Assembly: GCA_029262755.1 (NCBI GenBank)
Contig: JAJCYU010000251.1
Span: 1-33,415, forward strand
Source: Anaerolineae bacterium
GTDB taxonomy: Bacteria > Chloroflexota > Anaerolineae > Epilineales > Epilineaceae
Direction: 5' to 3'
DNA: 33,415 nt
A program made the translations under genes and the position numbers. Position 1 is the first letter of the stretch; every line of letters starts with the position of its first letter. Below the pieces are notes generated by a model. The model did not search any database. It was not told the origin of the DNA and saw only the letters and a list, made by a program, of their open reading frames with translations. Shown here piece after piece: positions 1 through 7,984 of the stretch.

Positions 1-1
1 C

Positions 2-871
2 GTCGCGCGTACGATTGAACGGCTCCTTGCCATGGACGATGCTCCCGAGCGGCAGGTGCAGGTGGCCATCGATTTCGTCGCACCGGAAATCGACGAGAAC
101 ATTACGGCCAAGGAACTCGGCATCGAGACGCTGCTGCGCGAAGAGACCAGCTACTACCGGGGCAGCTCGCCCGACCGCGTCCACAATGTGGCGCTGGCTG
201 CATCCAAGTTCGACGGCGTGCTCATCGCGCCGGACGCCGTGTTCTCCTTCAACGACACCGTGGGGGATATCTCGGAGGAAGAGGGCTACAAAAAGACCCT
301 GATCATCCTGGACGGCGCCACGGCGGATGGGGTCGGCGGCGGCACATGCCAGGTCTCGACAACCCTCTACCGGAGCGCGTTCTGGACGGGTCTGCCGATC
401 GTCGAGCGCCTCGCGCACGGCTACCGCGTAGCGTACTACGAGCAGAACTCCCCGACCGGCATGGACGCCACGGTGTACGGGCCGACCATCGACCTCAAGT
501 TCAAGAACGACTCCGGTGGCTGGCTGCTGATCGAGACCGAAGCCGACAGTGCGGATCGAGCGCTTACCTTCCGGGTCTATGGCCCGCGCCTGGACCGCGT
601 GGTCGAGATGGAGGGCCCGGTCGTGCATACCCGCGTGCCACCGCCGGCCCCTGCAGTCGTCGTGGATCCTGAGCTTCTGCCGGGCCAGTCTCGCGAGGAC
701 GAACTGGAACGGGAGGGACTTTCGGTCACCGTGGAGCGCATCATCCGCCACAACGGTGAAGAACTGCGCGACGTGTTTCGCAGCTCCTATCGTCCGACCG
801 GCGCCCTTACGGCGATCGGCCCTACGCCGGAGCCGCAGCCCGGCGAGCCTCCCGCACCGGCGCTTCCCTAG
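2..871 (+). CDS. VanW-domain protein (5' end outside window)
   Basis: The frame is already open at base 2 and stays open through the first ATG at 32, so this is the 3' part of a longer gene cut by the window edge. The visible part holds a full VanW domain: a Y-Y-R-G-S-S-P-x-R-x-H-N stretch, then F-S-F-N-D-T-V-G, then D-G-V-G-G-G-T-C-Q-V-S-T-T-L-Y and a late G-x-D-A-T-V-Y segment. VanW proteins were first seen in vancomycin-resistance clusters and are common exported or membrane-bound proteins of Gram-positives and Chloroflexota; their biochemical role is not settled. The last 80 residues are Pro- and Arg-rich and look like a disordered or G5-like tail (V-E-R-I-I-R-H-N-G-E-E-L). Any signal peptide or peptidoglycan-binding domain lies upstream of the window. 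The family call is firm; the function is unknown. Confidence 0.88.
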   Translation, partial: VARTIERLLAMDDAPERQVQVAIDFVAPEIDENITAKELGIETLLREETSYYRGSSPDRVHNVALAASKFDGVLIAPDAVFSFNDTVGDISEEEGYKKTLIILDGATADGVGGGTCQVSTTLYRSAFWTGLPIVERLAHGYRVAYYEQNSPTGMDATVYGPTIDLKFKNDSGGWLLIETEADSADRALTFRVYGPRLDRVVEMEGPVVHTRVPPPAPAVVVDPELLPGQSREDELEREGLSVTVERIIRHNGEELRDVFRSSYRPTGALTAIGPTPEPQPGEPPAPALP

Positions 872-1120
872 CAGGCCGTTGGGACGCCTTGGCACCGTGC
901 ACGAGGACGTGGCATGGCTGCTTCGTTCCATCGACTCTCGGCCTGCGTCTCGCCCTTACGCCCGTTCCTGACACGGTCCCGCGAAGCGCATGGCCGCTCG
1001 AACTCCGCGTCGATGGCGGGCCGAAGCGTGCAGACACGTTGGTTCCTTTGCCCGCTACGAGTTGCACGTTTCGAGCTGCCCGCATCGAGTTCGGAGCTAT
1101 GACGTGGCATCGCTTTTACT

Positions 1121-2356
1121 GTGCAGCGACGCCGATCGCTGAATCGTGCTCGTGAGCGCGTGAACGGCCCTGCGACCACGCCGGGGCCGTCGGCTCGCCT
1201 CCGCGTCGCGTGGGTCGTGGGCGGCCTGCATGCGGGCCCAGACGATCCGTTTGCGCCGTATCTGGCCACGTCGCTACGCGGGCTCGCCAAGCACGCCGAG
1301 GTCGTCGCGTTTCCGCTGCGCTACCCGGTGGCGCAAGTGCCCTATTCGCTCTTCGGAGCGCGCGTGGAACCGCAGTCGATCGGCGACGTGCGCCTGCGCG
1401 AAAGCCCAGCACTTTGGCGGAGCGTGGTTCGATCCATTGTGCAGGCTCACCGGCGCCGGCCCTTCGACCTGGTTCACGCGGTGCAGGCAGCCGAACCGGG
1501 CTTTGTGGCGTCCCTTGCTGCGGCGCGGATCGGACGGCCACTCGTAGCCCAAGTACTCGGGGGCGAGTTGGTCGATCTCGCGGACATCGGCTTCGGTGGC
1601 AAGCAGGACCGTGCGGGCCGATGGTTCGTGGCCTCCACGCTCCGTCGAGCGGCCCGCGTGGTCGTGCTCAGCGACGAGAGTGCCGGTGCCGCCAGGGCCC
1701 GTTTAGGTTCCGCGCGGGCCGATCGGATCCGGATCGCGCCGCTACCGGTTGAGATGGACCGCTTCCGCCCGCGATTGCTCCGAACGCGTCGCGCCCAGCT
1801 GCGCGCGGGAGAGGCTCCGTGTCGGCTTCTTGCGGTGGCCAACTTACTGCCCGTGAAGGATCACGCAACGCTCCTTCGCGCATTCGCGCAACTCGCCGCG
1901 CTTCGACCCGACGTGCGCCTCCATCTGGTCGGTGGTGGGCCGACGCTAGCGGCCCTGCGGCGCCAGGCGAGCGAGCTCGGGGTAGCGGAGCGTGTTCAAT
2001 GGTGGGGCCAAGTGCCGCATGCCGCGGTTCACGTGGCCTTCGCGGGGGCAGACGCCTACGTGTCCTCCAGCCGGCACGAGGCGCAGGGTGTCGCCCTATT
2101 GGAAGCGGCGTCGTGTGGGCTCCCGGTCGCCGCGACCGCCGTCGGCGCGGCGCGGGAGCTGCCGCCGAGCCTCGTGCACCGCTGCCGCCCGGGCAGCGTG
2201 GAAGGCCTTCTCGCCGCCATGGCCGACGCGCTCCAGAGCGCGCCCGCGCCGCGCGCTTCGCGCCGTGCGGTTCGGGATCTCCTGCGACCTAGGTGGAGTG
2301 AAGCTGCGTGCGCACAGCGAATGCTCGCGGTGTGGCGCGAGATCGCGGCATCATAG
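1121..2356 (+). CDS. GT4-type glycosyltransferase
   Basis: Retaining GT-B glycosyltransferase of the GT4 type, expected to move a sugar from a nucleotide-sugar to a glycan or lipid at the cytoplasmic face. The N-terminal Rossmann half opens with R-V-A-W-V-V-G-G-L-H. The C-terminal half has L-L-A-V-A-N-L-L-P-V-K-D-H, then L-V-G-G-G-P, W-W-G-Q-V-P-H, and the diagnostic E-x7-E in E-A-Q-G-V-A-L-L-E-A. Length (411 aa) is normal. The start is uncertain: GTG at 1121 has no visible ribosome site, and GTG at 1160 removes 13 very basic residues and begins just before the first beta strand. The gene lies 249 nt after the VanW gene and 167 nt before an HPr-kinase-like gene followed by a second GT4, so a glycan or glycoconjugate pathway is likely. 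Substrate cannot be read from the sequence. Confidence 0.9.
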   Translation: MQRRRSLNRARERVNGPATTPGPSARLRVAWVVGGLHAGPDDPFAPYLATSLRGLAKHAEVVAFPLRYPVAQVPYSLFGARVEPQSIGDVRLRESPALWRSVVRSIVQAHRRRPFDLVHAVQAAEPGFVASLAAARIGRPLVAQVLGGELVDLADIGFGGKQDRAGRWFVASTLRRAARVVVLSDESAGAARARLGSARADRIRIAPLPVEMDRFRPRLLRTRRAQLRAGEAPCRLLAVANLLPVKDHATLLRAFAQLAALRPDVRLHLVGGGPTLAALRRQASELGVAERVQWWGQVPHAAVHVAFAGADAYVSSSRHEAQGVALLEAASCGLPVAATAVGAARELPPSLVHRCRPGSVEGLLAAMADALQSAPAPRASRRAVRDLLRPRWSEAACAQRMLAVWREIAAS

Positions 2357-2523
2357 GTCGCGTGCGGGCCGTAGCGCTACGATAGGCCACGCGCGCGACA
2401 CGCGGCTTCCTCGAGCGTGCGATTCCGTCGATTGGGCGGACGCAAACGCCCGCGTGCGGCTTCGCGTTCAGGGTCACACGCTCCACGCCACCGCGAATAC
2501 CTCCTACCGCGGAGCAACCGCAT

Positions 2524-3897
2524 GTGCAGTCCTCGTTCTTGAACAGCTCATCGTCTCCGGAGTGGAATGATCCGCTCTGGTCGCGCGTTGCGTTGCCCTA
2601 CGCACGAGTGGCCCAATGCCTTGGTTTCACCGTCGGAATTCGCACCAACGACCCGCGCGTCCTCGGGTTGTTCGAAAGCGCGTTCGGCCCTGACGTTTCC
2701 GTAACAGGCGCGCCGGATCTGGATCTTGCGGTGACGGCCGATTGTGAACCGGCGGCACGGGCTCGGCCCGCGGCTCCGGGGACGAGCCAAACGGCGCAAG
2801 CGAACAACCTCGACGAGCCAGATCGCCCCGACACGGCGCCGCATGCGCAGCGCGGCGATCCGGATAGCAACACCCAGGACCGCACGCACGGAGCAACAAC
2901 TCTCCGTCCTCCAGGCCCGGAAGACTCGAGCGACAGGAGTCGCATGCCTGCAGGAGATTCGCGCGCGCCCGGCGTATCGTCGTCCCAGCATCATGAGAGT
3001 GAACATCCTGCGACCCGCTCGGACGCGCTGCCGGCGACCCCGCATGCTCCGGGCGCCTCCTTCCACCGGGAACGCAATGGGCTGTTCGTCGCGGGCGACG
3101 ATCGCGGGAGCGTGGTAAGCCTCGATCTGGTCGCGGGCCGGGGAGCGGCCTTCGTCAGCACCGCCACGCCGCCATTCGTCATACGCCAAGTGCTGCTCGA
3201 GTCGCCGGTTTGGCGGCTGGCGACCGCGCGGGGATTGGTGGCATTGCATGCAGCCACGGTCGTGGTGGACGGTGTCGGGCTGCTGCTGCGCGGCGCAGCA
3301 GGCTCCGGCAAATCGACCCTTGCCGCCGCGATGTTGCGCGCAGGCCACCGCGTGACTTCCGACGAAGTGACCTGGTGGGATCCGCGAGGGAATCGTCCTG
3401 TGCTGCGCGGCGGGGCTCGCTGGATCCATGTGGAGCCTAGGTCGGCGCAGGACTTCGACAGGTTCCGCGACCGCCCCGACCACCCCGAAGGTCCGCCGGA
3501 AGATGGCACCGTCGTCGACGTTCGCGGTATCGACGCTCTCGGCGTCGACGTTCGCGGTGTCGCACCCGGCAAGCGAGCCCTTGAGATTCCGTCCGACCTC
3601 GCCGCACCGGTGGTCGAATTCGGCCGGCTGATCTTGCTTCAGCCGCCAGCCGGGGGCTGGACGCAGCACTATGCTGCGGCGGATGCGTCGATTCGCGAGC
3701 TCACGGCCGATGCGGCGCGCGACGGCTTCGACGCGCTCCGCATCCGCGGCGAGGGCTCACAGGAACCCCGATGTTTCGATCGTGCGCGCGACGACCTATG
3801 TCGGGACGGGGCAATGGAACTCAAACTGGGTAGCGTCCCCGCGAACGTGGCGTGTTTGGAACAGATAGCGCAGCAGGTTCGGAAGGCGCGCGCATGA
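2524..3897 (+). CDS. HPr-kinase-like P-loop protein with a long polar insert
   Basis: The C-terminal half resembles the catalytic core of HPr Ser kinase/phosphorylase and its relatives: A-L-H-A-A-T-V at about residue 240, the Walker A loop G-A-A-G-S-G-K-S-T at 257-265, and S-D-E-V at 279-282. It is 457 aa. Residues 1-73 form an N-terminal domain, and 179-235 (G-L-F-V-A-G-D-D-R-G-S-V, E-S-P-V-W-R-L) lead into the core. Between them residues 74-178 are a polar, low-complexity insert rich in Pro, Ser, Asp, Arg and His. HprK relatives outside sugar control phosphorylate other targets, including peptides in some lasso clusters. The target here is unknown and no precursor peptide is visible nearby. 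The GTG start at 2524 has GGAG nine bases upstream; the ATG at 2522 is in another frame. The stop overlaps the next GT4 gene by ATGA, so the two are translationally coupled. Confidence 0.78.
   Translation: MQSSFLNSSSSPEWNDPLWSRVALPYARVAQCLGFTVGIRTNDPRVLGLFESAFGPDVSVTGAPDLDLAVTADCEPAARARPAAPGTSQTAQANNLDEPDRPDTAPHAQRGDPDSNTQDRTHGATTLRPPGPEDSSDRSRMPAGDSRAPGVSSSQHHESEHPATRSDALPATPHAPGASFHRERNGLFVAGDDRGSVVSLDLVAGRGAAFVSTATPPFVIRQVLLESPVWRLATARGLVALHAATVVVDGVGLLLRGAAGSGKSTLAAAMLRAGHRVTSDEVTWWDPRGNRPVLRGGARWIHVEPRSAQDFDRFRDRPDHPEGPPEDGTVVDVRGIDALGVDVRGVAPGKRALEIPSDLAAPVVEFGRLILLQPPAGGWTQHYAAADASIRELTADAARDGFDALRIRGEGSQEPRCFDRARDDLCRDGAMELKLGSVPANVACLEQIAQQVRKARA
3513..3558 (+). repeat. 30-bp tandem duplication inside the HPr-kinase-like gene
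   Basis: A 16-base block, CGTCGACGTTCGCGGT, occurs at 3513-3528 and again at 3543-3558. The period of 30 keeps the frame and duplicates the peptide V-D-V-R-G. It lies after the P-loop core and looks like a recent in-frame slippage or duplication. Confidence 0.8.
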
Positions 3898-5117
3898 GGG
3901 AGCTCCCCCGCAGACGTGACGGTCGGCCCACGCGGGTGGCGCTCGTCCTGCCCTACTACGATCCGGATGCCGGCGACGACCCCTTCGCGGTTTTGGCCCG
4001 CTACCCGACGATTCCGGGAATCGCGGCGGCTCAGGCATCGCAGGGCCTAGACGTCGCGGCGTTCCAGCTCTTTCCGCGCAGGGCCGACCTCGCCTTGGAC
4101 GGCGCGGCCTTCCACTTCGTGCCCTCCGGCCCCGCCGCACGGGGGGCCTCCCGCGCGATGCATCGTGCGTTCCCACGTTATCGGGCGCCGTACTGGGAAG
4201 CCGCAGGGTCGCTTGCGGCCCGGGTGGGCGCGTGGCGTCCGGACGTCGTGCATGCCTTCGGCGCCACGCTCGACCTCAACCTTGCGATGACGGCCGCGAC
4301 GGCGCGTGCCGGAGGCTCGGGGCTGGTCGTTCACTATCATGGAGGTCTTCCGGACGCAGACCCGCTTACCCAGGCGCTGCGACGGCGCACGTTGCGCCGT
4401 GCGGATCGCCTGCTTTTCACGCATCGCGATCAGGCGCAGCCGTGGATTGCCGCCGGCATGGTCCGGCCGGATCGCGTCGCGGAAGTCGTGGAGACCTCGA
4501 CCCACATTCGGCCGATGGCGCGCGCGCGGGCGCAGGCGATCACGGGGATCTTCGGCGATCCCGCCTGCGTGATGGTCGGCCGCCTCCACGCCATCAAGGA
4601 TCCATTGACCGTGCTGACGGCGTTCGCCATCGTCGCCGAGCGACGCCCCTTGGCGACGCTGCATGTCGTGGGACCGGACGGCGGGCTGGCTACGGCGTGC
4701 AGGGCTATTGTGGCCGCTACACCGTCGTTGGTGGGCCGCGTACACGTGCACGGCGCCGTACCGCACACGCACATGCCCGCCATCTACGGCGCGGCCGATC
4801 TGCTACTCCAGGCCAGCCGCCGCGAGTGGAGCGGCCTCTCCGTGCTCGAGGCCATGGCCTGCGGCGTCGTGCCCGTCGTGACCGACATCCCCGCCTTCCG
4901 CGCGATGACCGGCGACGGCCGCTACGGGCGGCTGGTGCCCGTCGGTGACGCCGGCGCGATGGCACGGGCCGTGCTCGATCTCCCGCCCCGCGTTCGCGCA
5001 CCGTTATCACGCGCGGTGGCCGCCTGGTTCCAGCAAGCACTGAGCTTCGATGCGCTCGCCGCTCGTCTGGGCATCGTTTACGACGATGTGCTGCGGGAGC
5101 GCGCCGGTAGAAGCTGA
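3894..5117 (+). CDS. GT4-type glycosyltransferase, coupled to the HPr-kinase-like gene
   Basis: Second GT4 family GT-B glycosyltransferase. It begins T-R-V-A-L-V-L-P-Y-Y-D-P-D, shows V-H-Y-H-G-G in the N-terminal half, M-V-G-R-L-H-A-I-K-D-P at the start of the nucleotide-sugar half, and an E-x7-E motif in E-W-S-G-L-S-V-L-E-A-M-A-C-G. An in-frame GTG at 3852 exists, but ATG at 3894 is preferred because it overlaps the preceding TGA as ATGA and gives 407 aa with the first beta strand near residue 15. Its coupling to the P-loop protein argues that the two work on one product. Only distant similarity to the GT4 at 1121 is visible, so this is probably a second step and not a recent duplicate. Donor and acceptor are unknown. 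Confidence 0.9.
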   Translation: MRELPRRRDGRPTRVALVLPYYDPDAGDDPFAVLARYPTIPGIAAAQASQGLDVAAFQLFPRRADLALDGAAFHFVPSGPAARGASRAMHRAFPRYRAPYWEAAGSLAARVGAWRPDVVHAFGATLDLNLAMTAATARAGGSGLVVHYHGGLPDADPLTQALRRRTLRRADRLLFTHRDQAQPWIAAGMVRPDRVAEVVETSTHIRPMARARAQAITGIFGDPACVMVGRLHAIKDPLTVLTAFAIVAERRPLATLHVVGPDGGLATACRAIVAATPSLVGRVHVHGAVPHTHMPAIYGAADLLLQASRREWSGLSVLEAMACGVVPVVTDIPAFRAMTGDGRYGRLVPVGDAGAMARAVLDLPPRVRAPLSRAVAAWFQQALSFDALAARLGIVYDDVLRERAGRS

Positions 5118-5428
5118 GGGGATCCCGACCTGACTAGCGAGACAAGGCAGAGGTCGCGGATCGAACGCGCTAGCGTGAACTCTGGCTGTGTGTTTCCGGG
5201 CATGTCAACCGCGGATTTTGGAAAGCTGCCGGCCGGTCTCCAAGGTGGAAGGCAGCGGCGCCCCGTTCGCCGCGGTCAGCTGCGACCGGTCGATCCCCTT
5301 TTCCTGCGCAGCGAGTCTATGGATGTAGGGCTGCGCAGGGAGCAGTGCTGTGCCGCCCCGCGGCGCGACGTCTGTGTCCGAATCGAATGCAGCAAGCACG
5401 ATGTCCACGACCAAGCGAGCGACAATTC
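5118..5428. other. Intergenic, 311 bp
   Basis: No gene is supported here. The frame of the next protein is open back to a GTG at 5345, but that stretch has no ribosome site and lies before a clear signal peptide. The main structure is the inverted repeat at 5303-5339. Confidence 0.6.
5303..5339. promoter_or_regulatory. Inverted repeat upstream of exported-protein gene
   Basis: Arms CCTGCGCAGC (5303-5312) and GCTGCGCAGG (5330-5339) are perfect 10-bp inverted repeats with a 17-base spacer, and each arm contains the palindrome TGCGCA. The element ends 89 bases before the ATG at 5429. It could be an operator for that gene or a weak stem-loop after the GT4 gene; there is no T-tract, which argues against a simple terminator. 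Confidence 0.45.
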
Positions 5429-7660
5429 ATGAGGCACCGCTGCATAGACGAGTCACCACGCCGCCGATCCAAGATCGGCATTCAACGTCGCCTGCCCCCG
5501 TGCCGGTTGTCCGGTCTCGTGGCGTTTCTCGTGGCTGGAATGGGCGCCTTCGCGGCCCTCTCGCCCCATCCGACAACCGCGCGGGCGGCCGGCGATGGCC
5601 TCGTACTCGAATTCGAGCACGGAGGCGCCCTGAGCGCGTTGGCCACCGACGGATCGTGGGCCTACCTCGTCCAGGGCAGTCGCGTCCACGTGGTCTCGCC
5701 GTCAAACCCGGGGGGCTCGCCGCTTGCAAGCAGCAAGCCGGACTCCCTGTCCAGAGTGAAGGCGGCTGTCGCGCGCGACGGAACGGTCGCGTTAGGCGGT
5801 GACGGGTTGCGCATCTTCCATCACCGGGGGACCGATCTTCGCATCACTGATCAATGGCTGCCGCGGCACGGCATCGAGGCGCTGGCCTGGGCTGGTGACA
5901 GGCTGTGGGTGCTCGGCGACGACGGTCAGGCCCACCGGTTGCGCATCGACGAGGAGGGCACGATCGTGCGCCGTGACCGCTGGGCGCCGACCGCGCCGAC
6001 GTTGGAAACGACAGCGCAGATCTCGGCGCTCGCCCCGTCGCCGAACGGCGAGCTGTTGTTCGCACTTGTGCAGTGGGTCGGTGAAACACAACCCTTCCGC
6101 GACCCACCGGTTCGCTCGGCGGAGATTCTCCAGATCGAGGTCACCTCGGGCACGAACCGGGTGATCGCACGCGCGCCCGCCCAGCGATGGCCTCGGCCGG
6201 GTCTGCTCGCCGGGGACACGTGGGCCATGCTCTATGCGCGCTCCGGCTTCGGCGCGACGCCACAAGCGCAGCTGTTTACGAAAGGACCCGCGACGGGACT
6301 CTCCAGCCAGCTCTTGAGATGGGCGGGGGAGTACGGCACCCAGTCGCTGGCCATGATGGACGACGTGCTATGGCGATTGGACCAGAGCGGACAGCTCTAT
6401 CGACACGCGCGTCTAAGCGCTGTTCAATCACAACCCGTTCCGACGCCCTCCTTTACGGGGGTCTCCGTGTTGGGCATCGGTGCGCGATTGGCCCTACTAA
6501 GCCCGGAGCAGATGTGGTGGCTCGAGGACGATGGTTCGGCCGCGCCCGACGTAGCCCTGGACACCCGCGAGATTGCCGAGGTGGCCGCGACGAAGCATGG
6601 CGCGTGGCTGCGTCGCGGAACCCGCGCGATGGACTTTGTACCCGCTACCGGCCCCGACGGCTGGCTCCTCCCCCCGCCGCACACCGGGCCGACGTACGTC
6701 TATCAACTCTTTGGGGCCGGCGAACGCGTTTATTCTCTTGCCAACGGCGTCGTAGAGATCTATGCCGACCGCAGCCGGGACCGTGGCCGGCTCGAACGCT
6801 TGGCCGGGCTCCCTCAAGCCGGCGACCACCGAACGAGCCTGCTGATGGACGCCGAAGGGGACCGGGTCGTCACCAAGGACTCGTCGGGCACGATCTGGCT
6901 GCAGCGCTCGACGGTCGATGGCCGCCCCGCGCAAGAGCTCTACATGCTGACAAGCGGCGACGTCATCGACGAGCACCTGGACGGCGACCTGCTGTGGCTC
7001 GCAATCACGTCGCGACGTACAACCCGGCTCGAAGGATTCGACATCGCAGGCGTGGGCATTACCGCACCCCGGCAAACGAGCCTTAGCCTGCCCGGCTCCA
7101 CAGCCATCAGCTTCGCCGTCGAGCGCGGGATCGCGCTCGTGGGCCGTGGGCCCATCCTCTCCGCGCTACGCGTCTCCGATCCGAGCCGGCCCAAGGAAGT
7201 CGATGTGCTCGACCTCCCGGGATCGATCGTTCACGTTACCGTGCAGGGACTGATTGCGTGGGTCTACTCCACGGGCTCCGCGTCGGACTATCTGAGCGCC
7301 ATCCAGATCGGCCATGGTGGATCCTTGCACGATCTCGGCACCGTTACGTTGCCGCTCGGAGCGACCGAGATCGCCCTCGCGGCCGACGCCGGCGGCGTGT
7401 GGCTCGTCGCAGATCGGGCGCTCCAACGCTACACCTTCGCAACGCCGCTCGATTCTTCCCCGACCGCCGACCCACGCCCGAGCTCGACGGCGCCGGCGTC
7501 GGCGACACCGACTTCGACCGCGACCGCGCCGGAGGCGACCGCGACGACGGCGCTCCCGACGGCAACGCGCACGCCCACAATGCACCGAGAATTGCGCGTG
7601 TTGCTGCCGTGGCTGGCCCGAGGTGGGGCGTCCGCGCTCGTTCGCTTCGGGACACCATAG
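5429..7660 (+). CDS. Exported propeller-like protein with LVIVD-type repeats and PWLARG tail
   Basis: The 743-aa product starts with an Arg-rich n-region, a hydrophobic core (L-S-G-L-V-A-F-L-V-A-G-M-G-A-F-A-A-L) and a plausible cleavage site after A-R-A, so it is probably exported. The body is built from repeated beta-strand units of the W-A-Y-L-V / V-H-V-V-S-P-S-N-P and L-R-V-S-D-P-S-R-P-K-E-V kind, which resemble LVIVD or beta-propeller repeats. Residues about 672-717 are a Thr/Ala/Pro linker, and the protein ends with L-L-P-W-L-A-R-G-G and 11 more residues. ATG 5429 is chosen over GTG 5345 because the signal peptide follows it directly. It stands alone: 311 bp of intergenic sequence before it and a convergent gene after it. 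No enzyme motif is seen; a surface-binding or scaffold role is only a guess. Confidence 0.8.
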   Translation: MRHRCIDESPRRRSKIGIQRRLPPCRLSGLVAFLVAGMGAFAALSPHPTTARAAGDGLVLEFEHGGALSALATDGSWAYLVQGSRVHVVSPSNPGGSPLASSKPDSLSRVKAAVARDGTVALGGDGLRIFHHRGTDLRITDQWLPRHGIEALAWAGDRLWVLGDDGQAHRLRIDEEGTIVRRDRWAPTAPTLETTAQISALAPSPNGELLFALVQWVGETQPFRDPPVRSAEILQIEVTSGTNRVIARAPAQRWPRPGLLAGDTWAMLYARSGFGATPQAQLFTKGPATGLSSQLLRWAGEYGTQSLAMMDDVLWRLDQSGQLYRHARLSAVQSQPVPTPSFTGVSVLGIGARLALLSPEQMWWLEDDGSAAPDVALDTREIAEVAATKHGAWLRRGTRAMDFVPATGPDGWLLPPPHTGPTYVYQLFGAGERVYSLANGVVEIYADRSRDRGRLERLAGLPQAGDHRTSLLMDAEGDRVVTKDSSGTIWLQRSTVDGRPAQELYMLTSGDVIDEHLDGDLLWLAITSRRTTRLEGFDIAGVGITAPRQTSLSLPGSTAISFAVERGIALVGRGPILSALRVSDPSRPKEVDVLDLPGSIVHVTVQGLIAWVYSTGSASDYLSAIQIGHGGSLHDLGTVTLPLGATEIALAADAGGVWLVADRALQRYTFATPLDSSPTADPRPSSTAPASATPTSTATAPEATATTALPTATRTPTMHRELRVLLPWLARGGASALVRFGTP

Positions 7661-7984
7661 ACCATCGCCGGCGTCTTGCGCACGACCGAGCTGCTAGGCC
7701 AGGTGACCCGCTCACTTGGACGCTGAGGTGCTGCGCCCGGGGTGCGACGCCATCGCGTTGCGCCCCCCCCGCGCGAACAATCGCGGCGAGGAGGTTGTGA
7801 CCGCGATCAACGGGGCCGAACGCATCGCGCCACCATCGACTGAGGAGGGAGCCGCACGAACCCCTTGGGTCGTCGTCGTTCCGCTCGATTCGCGACCCAC
7901 GTGTTGTGCACCGCAGAGATGGGCGGGAGCGAGTTCCAAAGACACCAGGGTCACGGACCTTTTCGCGACGACCTGACATCGCGC
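7661..7984. other. Intergenic between convergent genes, 324 bp
   Basis: No gene is supported. A 7-bp inverted repeat (ATCGCGG at 7780-7786, CCGCGAT at 7801-7807, 14-base loop) could help end transcription from either side, but it lacks a T-tract and may be chance in GC-rich DNA. Confidence 0.5.

Noticed and set aside
2-31. VanW gene as a pseudogene lacking its start
   Set aside because: The frame is open to the window edge, so the missing start is due to the cut, not decay.
2548-3669. 373-aa open frame on the minus strand opposite the HPr-kinase-like gene
   Set aside because: No motif, Arg-rich composition, and full overlap with a gene that has a P-loop; a typical high-GC shadow frame.
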